Source: Pontibacillus chungwhensis (GTDB taxonomy: Bacteria; Bacillota; Bacilli; Bacillales; BH030062). Taken from it: a stretch of DNA of 64,000 bases. Numbering within the stretch: the first letter of the stretch is position 1; each line of letters starts with the position of its first letter. Both the position numbers and the translations under genes were made by a program. Below, in pieces: positions 44,382 to 51,666 of the stretch. Below the pieces are notes generated by a model. The model searched no databases. It had not been told where the DNA came from and saw only the letters and a program-made list of their open reading frames with translations. The stretch is taken from the NCBI RefSeq assembly GCF_030166655.1, contig NZ_CP126446.1, forward strand, positions 2,356,001 to 2,420,000, given 5' to 3'.

Positions 44382-44861
44382 CTATTCGAAAGACAATCGT
44401 TTTTTCATCACTAAATCTGTAGTTTCAAATCCCATTTTCTTATAAAGATGTAAAGCTCGCTTATTATGAGCAAAAACATGAAGCCCGATTTGTACGATAT
44501 TTAAGGATTCTGCATACCTTTCTAAAGCTCTCATTGCAGCTGTTCCATAACCTTTTCCCTGTTCTTCATTATGGAGCTTTATATCGTAGATAAAAATGTG
44601 CGTTTCTTCTGGCCGGTGCTGTCGATGAAGCCAGATCATTCCAATCTCTTTCCCTTCCTCATTGACCACCGCAAAAAGATCATGATCCCTCGTATTCAAG
44701 CCATCTGGTAAGAGACTCTCAAACTGCTCCTGTGCATTAATCATGGCTTCTGAAGCAGTCCAATTACCTGCCTCAACATGTTCATTAGCGTATTCTCTTA
44801 CAGATGTCTGGTAATACTCTTCAAACGTTTCTTGCTTCATTGGAATAAAACGTACCTTCAT
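44382..44861 (-). CDS. GNAT family N-acetyltransferase
   Basis: 159 residues. The acetyl-CoA site is IKLHNEEQGKGYGTAAMRAL (Q/RxxGxG/A type), then GLHVFAHNKRALHLYKKMGF and the C-terminal strand. The N-terminal helix pair (KQETFEEYYQTSVREYANE) is typical of YycN/PhnO-like members. ATG 44861 is spaced correctly from GGGGAG; an upstream GTG is too close. Acceptor unknown. Confidence 0.9.
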   Translation of the reverse strand: MKVRFIPMKQETFEEYYQTSVREYANEHVEAGNWTASEAMINAQEQFESLLPDGLNTRDHDLFAVVNEEGKEIGMIWLHRQHRPEETHIFIYDIKLHNEEQGKGYGTAAMRALERYAESLNIVQIGLHVFAHNKRALHLYKKMGFETTDLVMKKRLSFE

Positions 44862-45031
44862 CAAGCTCACTCCCCTATTGTTTCCCTACCCATCTGCTAT
44901 CTTAATGGTATACAAGGCTCTAGAATAAAAGCAAGTTTAACCCCCTCCAATCTTCCATTCTACGTAAACATTTATTCATTATGAGCATAAAAACCCCAAT
45001 ACTTTTTTCTTTAGCACTCTACCAAACAGAT

Positions 45032-45052
45032 GCGTGTCAGACACCCTTTACC
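45032..45052 (+). repeat. Dispersed palindromic element, copy E (single arm)
   Basis: GCGTGTCAGACACCCTTTAC, the reverse complement of the shared core in its GACAC form, with the opposite arm missing. CACTAAAGC follows at 45061, echoing the CTAAAGC near copies B and C. It lies upstream of spoIIP in the 330-base gap. Confidence 0.75.
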
Positions 45053-45141
45053 TCTTCACATCACTAAAGCGAAAAGATACATGATATCCGTTTTTGTTCT
45101 CTCATTTTTCTCGTTCGTTTACTAGAAAAGATATTTTTATT

Positions 45142-45170
45142 TAATATTCTTCGCATCTCCTACATAGAGT
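45142..45170 (+). promoter_or_regulatory. Putative sigma-E promoter of spoIIP
   Basis: TAATATT (45142-45148) and CATAGAGT (45163-45170) with a 14-base spacer match the sigma-E pattern (kmATATT / CATACAnT) with one clear mismatch in the -10. It lies 24 bases before the TTG start. Mother-cell sigma-E expression is the known control of spoIIP. Confidence 0.6.
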
Positions 45171-45193
45171 TAGAGTGAGGGAGGGGGTCTGGT

Positions 45194-46324
45194 TTGCTAC
45201 AAATTTCAAGAGCTTCCATACGAGCAAAGGTAACATTTATTAGTCGATATCTAGTAATCTATGGGTTTCTATTTATGTTAATTGGACTTATGACGGCTAC
45301 CTCATATAGTAAAACGTTTCTATCGTCTCAAACCATTGAAAATGCATTAAAGTCCTTTAATAGTACTGAAGTTTTACTGGCCGTTATGGGGAGAGAGATG
45401 CCACCCTTATTACAAGAATATGAAGATGAAGTCCCGGACCTTTCCACGTCACGATTTGTCGTTGATGCATTAACAGATATACGCTTAGGAGATGCCAGAA
45501 GTCTTCTCGGGCGTGAGATTCCCGGATTAGATGCTTATCACACCGAGATCTTAGTCGCTGGTGAGGGAACCGATTACACTACACTTCCTTATGAATCACC
45601 TCCACCAGAAGATTTTTTCTCAAGTGCTGAAGACAAAAAGGAGAAACCCGCAGAAGAGAAAGTTCCAGAAGAAGCATCCGTTTTGATTTATCATACACAT
45701 ACATGGGAAGCCTTTCTTCCCAACCTAAGCGGAGCAACGAAACCTAACGAGGCGGTTAGCCACGATGAGACAAAAAATATAGTAAATGTAGGAACAATGT
45801 TAAAAGAAGAGTTGCTCAAATACAATATTCAGACACAGCACGTTAAAGACAATGTCGCAACAGAATTGAAAGAAAAGAACTGGTCTTATCCAGATTCCTA
45901 CAAAGCTTCACGGGAAATTGCTACAGCTGCCCTTGCAAAAAACGATAATGTAGAATACATTCTCGACATCCACCGTGATTCAGTTGATAAAGAAATCACG
46001 ACCACTACTATAAACGGAGAGCCATATGCCAGACTCTTCTTCATCGTAGGAAAAGAAAATAAGTTCTATGAAGAAAACTTACAATACGTTACAGAGCTAA
46101 ATAAAAAACTAAACACCGAGTATCCAAGCATTAGTCGAGGCGTATTTCAAAAGAGCAAAGCACAAGGAAATGGTCTTTACAATCAGGATCTTTCTGAAAA
46201 AGCTTTACTTATAGAGATTGGTGGTTACGCAAACAACAATGAGGAAATTAGAAACACCGTAAAAGCTTTTGCTAAAGTATTTAGTGAAATGTATGAAGGA
46301 GACATAGAAGTGAATGCGCAATAA
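45194..46324 (+). CDS. spoIIP: Stage II sporulation protein P (SpoIIP)
   Basis: 376 residues: one N-terminal transmembrane helix (about 20-40), a variable extracytoplasmic linker, then the peptidoglycan amidase/endopeptidase domain. Expected catalytic and zinc residues are visible in VLIYHTHTWEAF, YILDIHRDSVDKE and LLIEIGGYANNNEE. SpoIIP acts with SpoIID and SpoIIM in septal peptidoglycan hydrolysis during engulfment. The start is TTG behind GAGGGAGGGGG. The usual gpr and lepA neighbours are absent, so this may be a second copy. A tiny ORF overlaps its stop. Confidence 0.92.
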   Translation: MLQISRASIRAKVTFISRYLVIYGFLFMLIGLMTATSYSKTFLSSQTIENALKSFNSTEVLLAVMGREMPPLLQEYEDEVPDLSTSRFVVDALTDIRLGDARSLLGREIPGLDAYHTEILVAGEGTDYTTLPYESPPPEDFFSSAEDKKEKPAEEKVPEEASVLIYHTHTWEAFLPNLSGATKPNEAVSHDETKNIVNVGTMLKEELLKYNIQTQHVKDNVATELKEKNWSYPDSYKASREIATAALAKNDNVEYILDIHRDSVDKEITTTTINGEPYARLFFIVGKENKFYEENLQYVTELNKKLNTEYPSISRGVFQKSKAQGNGLYNQDLSEKALLIEIGGYANNNEEIRNTVKAFAKVFSEMYEGDIEVNAQ

Positions 46325-46472
46325 AACTTGGCTCCTTTGGTTTCTTTGGACATTCCTCTCTATGCTCTGTTCTTTCTTCTTCTTTCACTGGACCATTGCA
46401 GTTGCTTGTTTCGTAGCCGGTGTATCAATTGCTGGAATTGAATTGTTTCATGAATTTGGTGAGAAGAACTGA
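46314..46472 (+). CDS. Small membrane protein overlapping spoIIP
   Basis: 52 residues starting at ATG 46314, overlapping the spoIIP end by 11 bases. AAGGAG lies 12 bases upstream inside spoIIP. The product (starting MRNKTWLLWFLWTFLSML, ending FHEFGEKN) has two hydrophobic helices. A strong terminator follows at once, supporting co-transcription with spoIIP. It does not look like the YqxA partner of Bacillus subtilis spoIIP. Function unknown. Confidence 0.5.
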   Translation: MRNKTWLLWFLWTFLSMLCSFFFFHWTIAVACFVAGVSIAGIELFHEFGEKN

Positions 46473-46496
46473 GCTTTTAGCTCAGTTCTTTTTTGA
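46465..46496 (+). terminator. Terminator of the spoIIP unit
   Basis: A 10-bp stem AGAACTGAGC/GCTCAGTTCT with a 5-base loop, followed by TTTTTTG. The following stretch 46497-46820 is AT-rich with several imperfect TTCTTCAAT copies and no supported gene. Confidence 0.9.
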
Positions 46497-46836
46497 TGAA
46501 CGGAGGAATGTAGTTGCGGGTTTCTCTTTCTTCATTTCTTCTTTCAATTGTGCAGTTCGGTGGCTTTTTCTACAGTTGCCAGGACATTTTATACATATAG
46601 ATACATCTTTCCTACATACCTATACTTGGTTTCTGCATTCTAACCTCTTTTTATACAGTCTGAGAGCTCTTTCTTCAATTAGACCACTCTATTCTTCATA
46701 CCTCCATATTCTTTCTTCAATCAAATCCATCTTTCCTTCAATCACCTCATACGAGAGCTCACTGTAAAATTCACAAAGGAATTCTTTCCATTTTCCAGAA
46801 AACAGTAAAGCAAGCAAAAATAAAAGGAGAGTAAAA

Positions 46837-47220
46837 ATGAAAATCACAAAAAGCCCTATTCATAATAGAGTGAACACTATTTTTATACCAGTAAGTGATC
46901 TACAGGCCGCAGCCAAATGGTACTGTCATTTACTAGGCCAGGAGTATAATCCTGAGGAAGTAAAAGAACCCGTCTATAACATGAAGATCAACCACACAAC
47001 GGGTGTCCTACTTGATGCAGGACCTCCAGGAAAAAAGCAAACAGTTAAGCCTTCAGCTCACCCCTTATTTAACTTTCATACTGAGGATATTGACTCATCC
47101 TTCCAATTTGTAAAAGAGCTTGAATACAGTGTCCATTCAGATATCCAACGCTTTGAAGATATCTCCTTCTTTACCATTAAAGATGCTGATGAAAACATCA
47201 TTATGATCTGTACAGGATAA
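46837..47220 (+). CDS. VOC family protein (glyoxalase/bleomycin-resistance fold)
   Basis: 127 residues with the paired beta-alpha-beta-beta-beta pattern: NTIFIPVSDLQAAAKWYCHL in the first half, HPLFNFHTEDIDSSFQFV and FFTIKDADENIIMICTG in the second. AAAAGGAGAG precedes the ATG. Activity unknown. It is convergent with the cysteine dioxygenase gene. Confidence 0.85.
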   Translation: MKITKSPIHNRVNTIFIPVSDLQAAAKWYCHLLGQEYNPEEVKEPVYNMKINHTTGVLLDAGPPGKKQTVKPSAHPLFNFHTEDIDSSFQFVKELEYSVHSDIQRFEDISFFTIKDADENIIMICTG

Positions 47221-47235
47221 CCATAGAGACCCATA

Positions 47236-47268
47236 CAAAAAGGCTTGAGGAAAAAATCCTCAAGCCTT
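47236..47268 (-). terminator. Terminator of the cysteine dioxygenase unit
   Basis: An 11-bp stem AAGGCTTGAGG/CCTCAAGCCTT with TTTTTG on the minus strand, just after the stop at 47260. Confidence 0.87.
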
Positions 47269-47814
47269 GAGCTTTAACTCTTTCACACGTTGCCGAGTTT
47301 CCTCTGGCCACCAAGCGCCACAATCTTCTGAGACCACACATGCTGCGCAAGCCTTAAGATCATACACCACCATATCCTTAATAGGAGGAGCATAGAGATG
47401 TAAGGTAATTAAACCACTCTTTTGATCATCTTTCATTCTATGAACTCCTTTAACAGGAGCATACAAAAATTCCCCTGCCCCCCTTTGTTCTTCAAATATA
47501 GCCCGTGGGACCTTCCCGTCCTGCACCTCATAAACCGTATGTTCTGTTTTTCCATTAAGGACATGAATCCACCCATAAGAATTTCCATGATTATGAGGAG
47601 AACATTCTAAATCAGACCAATTCATAACAAGAAGTTCCACCTCTTTATTATGAAACAAAAGCTTCCTATAATAGGGTTTCCCATCAGGATCGCCAAGTTC
47701 TGCTTCTACGTCTTTTACTGTTGTGTTCAATTCCTGAAGCACCCTCCTTAACTCTTCTTTAGACGGAGAAGTTAACGGTTTAAGAAGAGTTTCCATTCGT
47801 TCTTTCCACTCCAT
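47260..47814 (-). CDS. Cysteine dioxygenase
   Basis: 184 residues, cupin fold. Iron ligands are in CSPHNHGNSYGWIHVLNG (His-x-His) and GVHRMKD (third His). TLHLYAPPIKDMVVYD includes the conserved active-site tyrosine region. It oxidises cysteine to cysteine sulfinate. An additional Cys-rich tail (CAACVVSEDCGAWWPE) follows the cupin. The ATG follows AAAAGGAGGG and lies directly after the DMT transporter stop. Pairing with an exporter suggests handling of excess cysteine or of a sulfinate/taurine-type product. Confidence 0.92.
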   Translation of the reverse strand: MEWKERMETLLKPLTSPSKEELRRVLQELNTTVKDVEAELGDPDGKPYYRKLLFHNKEVELLVMNWSDLECSPHNHGNSYGWIHVLNGKTEHTVYEVQDGKVPRAIFEEQRGAGEFLYAPVKGVHRMKDDQKSGLITLHLYAPPIKDMVVYDLKACAACVVSEDCGAWWPEETRQRVKELKLKA

Positions 47815-47815
47815 A

Positions 47816-48730
47816 TTACACCCTCCTTTTCTTTAGAATGTTCCTAAGGTTCCAAACCTGTCCATTTACGAAAATGACTCCCACAATAATAATGATTCCT
47901 CCGGCGATACTTTGAAGGAAGATTCTCTCGTTAAGCAGTAAAACTGCAGCAATTAATGTAGCCAGTGGCTCTAAGTACATAAAAGCACTTGCCTGAGAAG
48001 CCTCTAATACTTCGTGCGCCTTCCCCCAGTACCAGTAGGCGATACCCGAAACAAACACACCAAGGAATATGAGGTGACCCCATTCCCCCGGACTTAACAG
48101 CGCTAAATCCTCCCATCCTCGCCCCTTTATGAGGATAGGGACGGTGAGGATGAAAGAGAGCGCACTCATATAAAAAGTAATGACAATCGAAGGCAACGGA
48201 ATGTGTAATCGTTTTAAAAGAATTCCATAAACCGCCCAATTCAGGGTGCTAAGGAGCATAAGAAGATAGCCTATGTTCATAGCAAATGAGATCCCCTGGC
48301 CACTTCTCGAGGTCGTAATTAAGATGACACCAGCTATAGCCACCCCTATACCTATAGCCCTTGAGAGCGTCACTTTTTCATGAAGAAAGATCATCGACAA
48401 GAAAACGGTAAACACAGGGGAAAACGATATAATCCATCCCGCATGAGACGCATCAATGGTTAAAAGTGCTGTTGCCTGAATAATTTGATGGACAAAGACT
48501 CCAAGTATTCCAAGTACAATCAGGGCTGGAACGTGAATAAGGGCTAATTTCATTGGATATCTCATGAATACAAGTACGCTTAATAAAAACAAAGCCCCGA
48601 ATCCAAATCGAATGACGAGTACGGTATAAGGATCAAGCTTATCTAAAACTGCTTTAGTTGAGACAAAAGATATACCCCAAAATGTGATGGATAAAGTTGC
48701 GTAGAAAGAGGCAGCCAGTTTGGTAGACAT
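47816..48730 (-). CDS. EamA/DMT family transporter
   Basis: 304 residues, ten helices in two EamA repeats. The first includes FWGISFVSTKAVLDKLDPY; the second contains AVYGILLKRLHIPLPSIV and ASAFMYLEPLATLIAAVLLL. A short basic cytoplasmic tail (LRNILKKRRV) ends it. ATG 48730 has GAGGAGGAG upstream; a longer start lacks one. It is translationally coupled to cysteine dioxygenase (next ATG follows the TAA). Family members export amino acids and metabolites; cysteine or a derivative is a reasonable guess. Confidence 0.9.
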   Translation of the reverse strand: MSTKLAASFYATLSITFWGISFVSTKAVLDKLDPYTVLVIRFGFGALFLLSVLVFMRYPMKLALIHVPALIVLGILGVFVHQIIQATALLTIDASHAGWIISFSPVFTVFLSMIFLHEKVTLSRAIGIGVAIAGVILITTSRSGQGISFAMNIGYLLMLLSTLNWAVYGILLKRLHIPLPSIVITFYMSALSFILTVPILIKGRGWEDLALLSPGEWGHLIFLGVFVSGIAYWYWGKAHEVLEASQASAFMYLEPLATLIAAVLLLNERIFLQSIAGGIIIIVGVIFVNGQVWNLRNILKKRRV

Positions 48731-48952
48731 ATATATGCTCCTCCTCTTTAAAGGAACTCTTTCTTTCATCCTATGCTTGTCCTTCAGGTTCATGTAGAAT
48801 ACGTTTGGAAATTTTTGTTGTGAACAATCAAATCTTACCCTACAATAGAAATAGAATTGTCGGATAATTAGGAGGATGACTGTGCTCTTTTACTATTGAT
48901 CTTTGTGAAGTTCTCAAGTAATGAGGAAACGACATAAAGGGAGGGCTTACAC

Positions 48953-49705
48953 ATGGAATGGGTTAAAGAATTTTACAATAAGCAATATGAACTCTTAACC
49001 AATAACCCTATGATTCTGACGCTTAGGGATGATTTGGTTGATAAAATGGAAGAATTAATAGAATCCAAACCTGAAAAGATCCTGGAGCTCGGAGCAGGCA
49101 CAGGACAGTTTGCAGTCGCTGCCGCTAAACGAGGGTATGAGGTTACGGTTATTGAACTAGCGCCGAAAGCAATAGAAAAAATGAGGACCCTGGCAAGAGA
49201 TCATAATGTGGAGGATACACTTCACATTTATGAAGGGGACTTCTATGAAACTACAATTAAAGAGACATTCGATTGCATTTGTTACTGGGACGGATTCGGA
49301 ATCGGAACAGATACCGATCAAACCAAACTCCTCCAGCTTATTGGGATTTGGTTAAACGAGGATGGCCAAGCACTGATCGACTGCTATACACCCTGGTACT
49401 GGGCAAACACAGCTGGAATAGAAATGAGCTTTGATGAGATTATGAGGCTATACGATTTCGATCCGTATCACTGCAGGATGATTGATACGTGGTGGTCAAG
49501 TCGAGACGAAAGCCAAGCGGTGACCCAGTCTCTCCGATGTTATTCTCCAGCTGACCTTGAACTTCTGCTAAAGGAGAGTACACTCTTCTTGGATCATTCT
49601 ATACCAGGCGGGGCAATGGATTATACCACAGGAGAATTTAATGAAGAAGCTCCTCTCCACAGAGCCATGTCCTATACAGCTCGGTTAAAGAAGGATAAAT
49701 CCTAA
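48953..49705 (+). CDS. Class I SAM-dependent methyltransferase
   Basis: 250 residues. SAM motif I is ILELGAGTGQFAVAAAKRGY, post-I acidic VTVIELAP, and motif IV FDCICYWDGFGIGTD. The acceptor domain is rich in aromatic residues (CYTPWYWANTAG, DTWWSSRDE). AAAGGGAGGG precedes the ATG. It stands alone with a strong terminator. Substrate unknown. Confidence 0.87.
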   Translation: MEWVKEFYNKQYELLTNNPMILTLRDDLVDKMEELIESKPEKILELGAGTGQFAVAAAKRGYEVTVIELAPKAIEKMRTLARDHNVEDTLHIYEGDFYETTIKETFDCICYWDGFGIGTDTDQTKLLQLIGIWLNEDGQALIDCYTPWYWANTAGIEMSFDEIMRLYDFDPYHCRMIDTWWSSRDESQAVTQSLRCYSPADLELLLKESTLFLDHSIPGGAMDYTTGEFNEEAPLHRAMSYTARLKKDKS

Positions 49706-49712
49706 GTTTCTT

Positions 49713-49752
49713 AAGGAGAAGGAGACCATTTATGGTCTCCTTCTCCTTTCTG
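49713..49752 (+). terminator. Terminator of the methyltransferase gene
   Basis: A 16-bp stem (AAGGAGAAGGAGACCA and complement) with TTTA loop, then TCTG. Confidence 0.8.
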
Positions 49753-49815
49753 TTAGTTAAAAAGGATGTTATTACCTTTCTTTTAAAAATCTAAAAGTAC
49801 AGGTCTCCTCTTATC

Positions 49816-50943
49816 TCAGTGAGACCGCACTGGAGATAGAACGTGACAAACTTGTTCATGATCAAGAGGACGTATAAAAATAGGACGCATTGACCCAGAG
49901 ATTCCTATTCGAATTTTTTCTTCTTCAACTGCTTTTAACGCCTCTATTAAGAAAGTTCCATCAAGAGTTACGGAACATTCCTTTTCCCCATCTACGCTCA
50001 GGAGAGTTTGTTTTTCTTCGATCCCTCCTAAATCAGAAGATGATGAGGATATATGAAGATCCCCTTTTCTGACTTCAAGGTGAATGTTGTGGTTCTTCCA
50101 TTCATTCGCAAATAGACATGCCCTCTCAATCCCTTCCTGAAGTTGAAGCTTATTAACAGAGAGTATAGTAGGTGCATTTTTAGGGATGAACTGATCTACA
50201 TTTGGATAATGTCCTTCAATTAACTTTGAATAGACCAACAAGTCACCTGCTTCAAATACAATTGAGCGATCATGTATGGAGATTTTTACTGGGGAAGTTT
50301 CATGGCTCAGTACCTTAGCTAGGAGGGAAAAAGCTGTTTTTGGAACATTACAAGAACATTGCAAATGATTCTTGTATGAAAACTCTCTAAGGGCTAAACG
50401 ATGGGAATCGGTAGCGACCGCCCGGATGCTTTCTTTTTGAAAAGATAAATGGACTGAAGTCAAGACAGGGCGATTCTCATGATTAGAAGCTGCAAAAGTT
50501 GTCTGTTTTACCATTTGGAGCAAATCTTTACCTTCCAAAGTGATGGCTTCTTGCGCAATTTCAGCAGGAATGCTCGGAAACAAAGAAGAGTCAAATCCGC
50601 TTATATGGCTTTTAACCTCCCCTGATCTGATCGTGATTCGATTGTTTTGATCAACCTGAATATGTATTTCTAAAGGGAGTTTTTTTATTAATTGATGAAG
50701 CGATTTTGCCGATACAACGACACTCCCTCCCTGCATAATAGTGAGCTCTTCTTCAATTTGTGTTGAGACCTTGCGCATAATATAGATTTCCCCGTTACTA
50801 CCTGTTAACGTTAATTCCTTTTCGTTTGCTTCAAGCTTAATCCCAGATAACAAAGGATTTAAAGTGTTGGAACGAATGACTTTATTAGCATCATCTATTG
50901 CTTTTATGAAAATATCCCTCTTTATACAAAAATCCACTCTCAT
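49816..50943 (-). CDS. Second DNA polymerase III beta subunit (sliding clamp paralogue)
   Basis: 375 residues covering the three clamp domains: MRVDFCIKRDIFIKAIDDAN and LNPLLSGIKLEANEKELTLT at the start, VATDSHRLALREFSYKNH in domain 2, and a C-terminus VCHVLSPVRSH. It is not beside dnaA or recF and differs from the usual Bacillus DnaN ending (I/L-L-P-[VI]-R). It is therefore probably a paralogue, as reported in some Bacillus lineages. AAAGGAGTGG precedes the ATG, which lies 14 bases after a tiny membrane-protein gene. It could load an alternative polymerase; a Pol IV with a clamp motif is encoded 20 kb away. Confidence 0.9.
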   Translation of the reverse strand: MRVDFCIKRDIFIKAIDDANKVIRSNTLNPLLSGIKLEANEKELTLTGSNGEIYIMRKVSTQIEEELTIMQGGSVVVSAKSLHQLIKKLPLEIHIQVDQNNRITIRSGEVKSHISGFDSSLFPSIPAEIAQEAITLEGKDLLQMVKQTTFAASNHENRPVLTSVHLSFQKESIRAVATDSHRLALREFSYKNHLQCSCNVPKTAFSLLAKVLSHETSPVKISIHDRSIVFEAGDLLVYSKLIEGHYPNVDQFIPKNAPTILSVNKLQLQEGIERACLFANEWKNHNIHLEVRKGDLHISSSSSDLGGIEEKQTLLSVDGEKECSVTLDGTFLIEALKAVEEEKIRIGISGSMRPIFIRPLDHEQVCHVLSPVRSH

Positions 50944-50956
50944 TCCACTCCTTTAA

Positions 50957-51133
50957 TCATTCAATATCGTTGAGCTTTCCTTTTTTGCTAGCTATTTCAA
51001 CTAATATAATAAAACTAATGGTTAGAACAACAAGGAGGATGGAAGCAATCCAATTTGATAAATTACTCCAAATACTAAGGAAAAACACACCATTCGTCAG
51101 CAATACATAGATGACAATCCATTTTTTTAGCAC
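50957..51133 (-). CDS. Small membrane protein cotranscribed with the clamp paralogue
   Basis: 58 residues from GTG 51133 with AAAAAGGAG upstream. Two hydrophobic helices (WIVIYVLLTNGVFFLSIW and NWIASILLVVLTISFIIL) end in a charged tail (ASKKGKLNDIE). It lies immediately before the clamp start. It is too short for standard ORF lists but has a ribosome site and good spacing. Function unknown. Confidence 0.6.
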   Translation of the reverse strand: MLKKWIVIYVLLTNGVFFLSIWSNLSNWIASILLVVLTISFIILVEIASKKGKLNDIE

Positions 51134-51221
51134 TATAGACTACTCCTTTTTACGAACATGCATTCGCTTCAATTCATGCTATTGTACCATAAATATTCAA
51201 ATTATTCAGTTAAAAAATGAC

Positions 51222-51268
51222 AAAAAAATTCAGTTATGAAAGAGGTACAACTTTCTCTTCCATAACTG
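51222..51268 (-). terminator. Terminator of the 107-residue protein gene
   Basis: Minus-strand stem CAGTTATGGAAGAG/CTCTTTCATAACTG with a 10-base loop, followed by AATTTTTTT. Confidence 0.83.
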
Positions 51269-51279
51269 AAATAAAAACC

Positions 51280-51603
51280 TTAGTGCCCTCCACCATGACC
51301 TTCAAGATCTCCGATGGCTGTTACTGCTGGTGGGTGGGCCTTTGAATATTCATATTCAATATCATAAGTTTGGCCAACTTCTACAAGGTTCCAGGTCATT
51401 TTATCTTCAAATCTTAATTCTTTATCCATGCCCTCAACCTTTATTATGTACTCATGGGATTTTTCCTTTTCCAGGTCATGCTTCTCGATAACTTTCACAT
51501 CATGCAACGTTTCGTGATGAGCGATTTTCGTATTCAGATAAAACGATAATCCTGTAATCACGATGATGCTGACTATAATAGTCGTGACTAATTTTTTCTT
51601 CAA
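51280..51603 (-). CDS. Membrane-anchored protein, unknown
   Basis: 107 residues: one N-terminal helix (LVTTIIVSIIVITGLSFYL), then a beta-rich extracytoplasmic domain (EYIIKVEGMDKELRFEDKMT and QTYDIEYEYSKAHPPAV) ending in a Gly/His tail (GDLEGHGGGH). TTG 51603 is preceded by GAAGGAGG; the longer frame lacks this. The terminal His-rich tail could bind metal. It lies next to the HTH-TPR regulator on the same strand. Confidence 0.65.
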   Translation of the reverse strand: MKKKLVTTIIVSIIVITGLSFYLNTKIAHHETLHDVKVIEKHDLEKEKSHEYIIKVEGMDKELRFEDKMTWNLVEVGQTYDIEYEYSKAHPPAVTAIGDLEGHGGGH

Positions 51604-51666
51604 GGTGGATCCTCCTTCTGTTTCCTCGTTTCTATTTAACCACATAACAGATTTATTGACCATTTT

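Noticed and set aside
17948-45052. CRISPR-like array from the repeated GTAAAGGGTGTC elements
   Set aside because: Copies are thousands of bases apart, palindromic and without regular spacers or cas genes.
46420-46767. 115-codon plus-strand frame after spoIIP
   Set aside because: Overlaps the terminator and the 52-residue ORF, has biased Phe/Ser-rich composition from AT-rich DNA, and lacks a ribosome site.
46640-46836. Minus-strand frame encoding a coiled-coil-like end (IEGKMDLIEERIWRYEE)
   Set aside because: No plausible start or ribosome site; it runs over the promoter and ribosome site of the VOC gene. Probably chance or a remnant.
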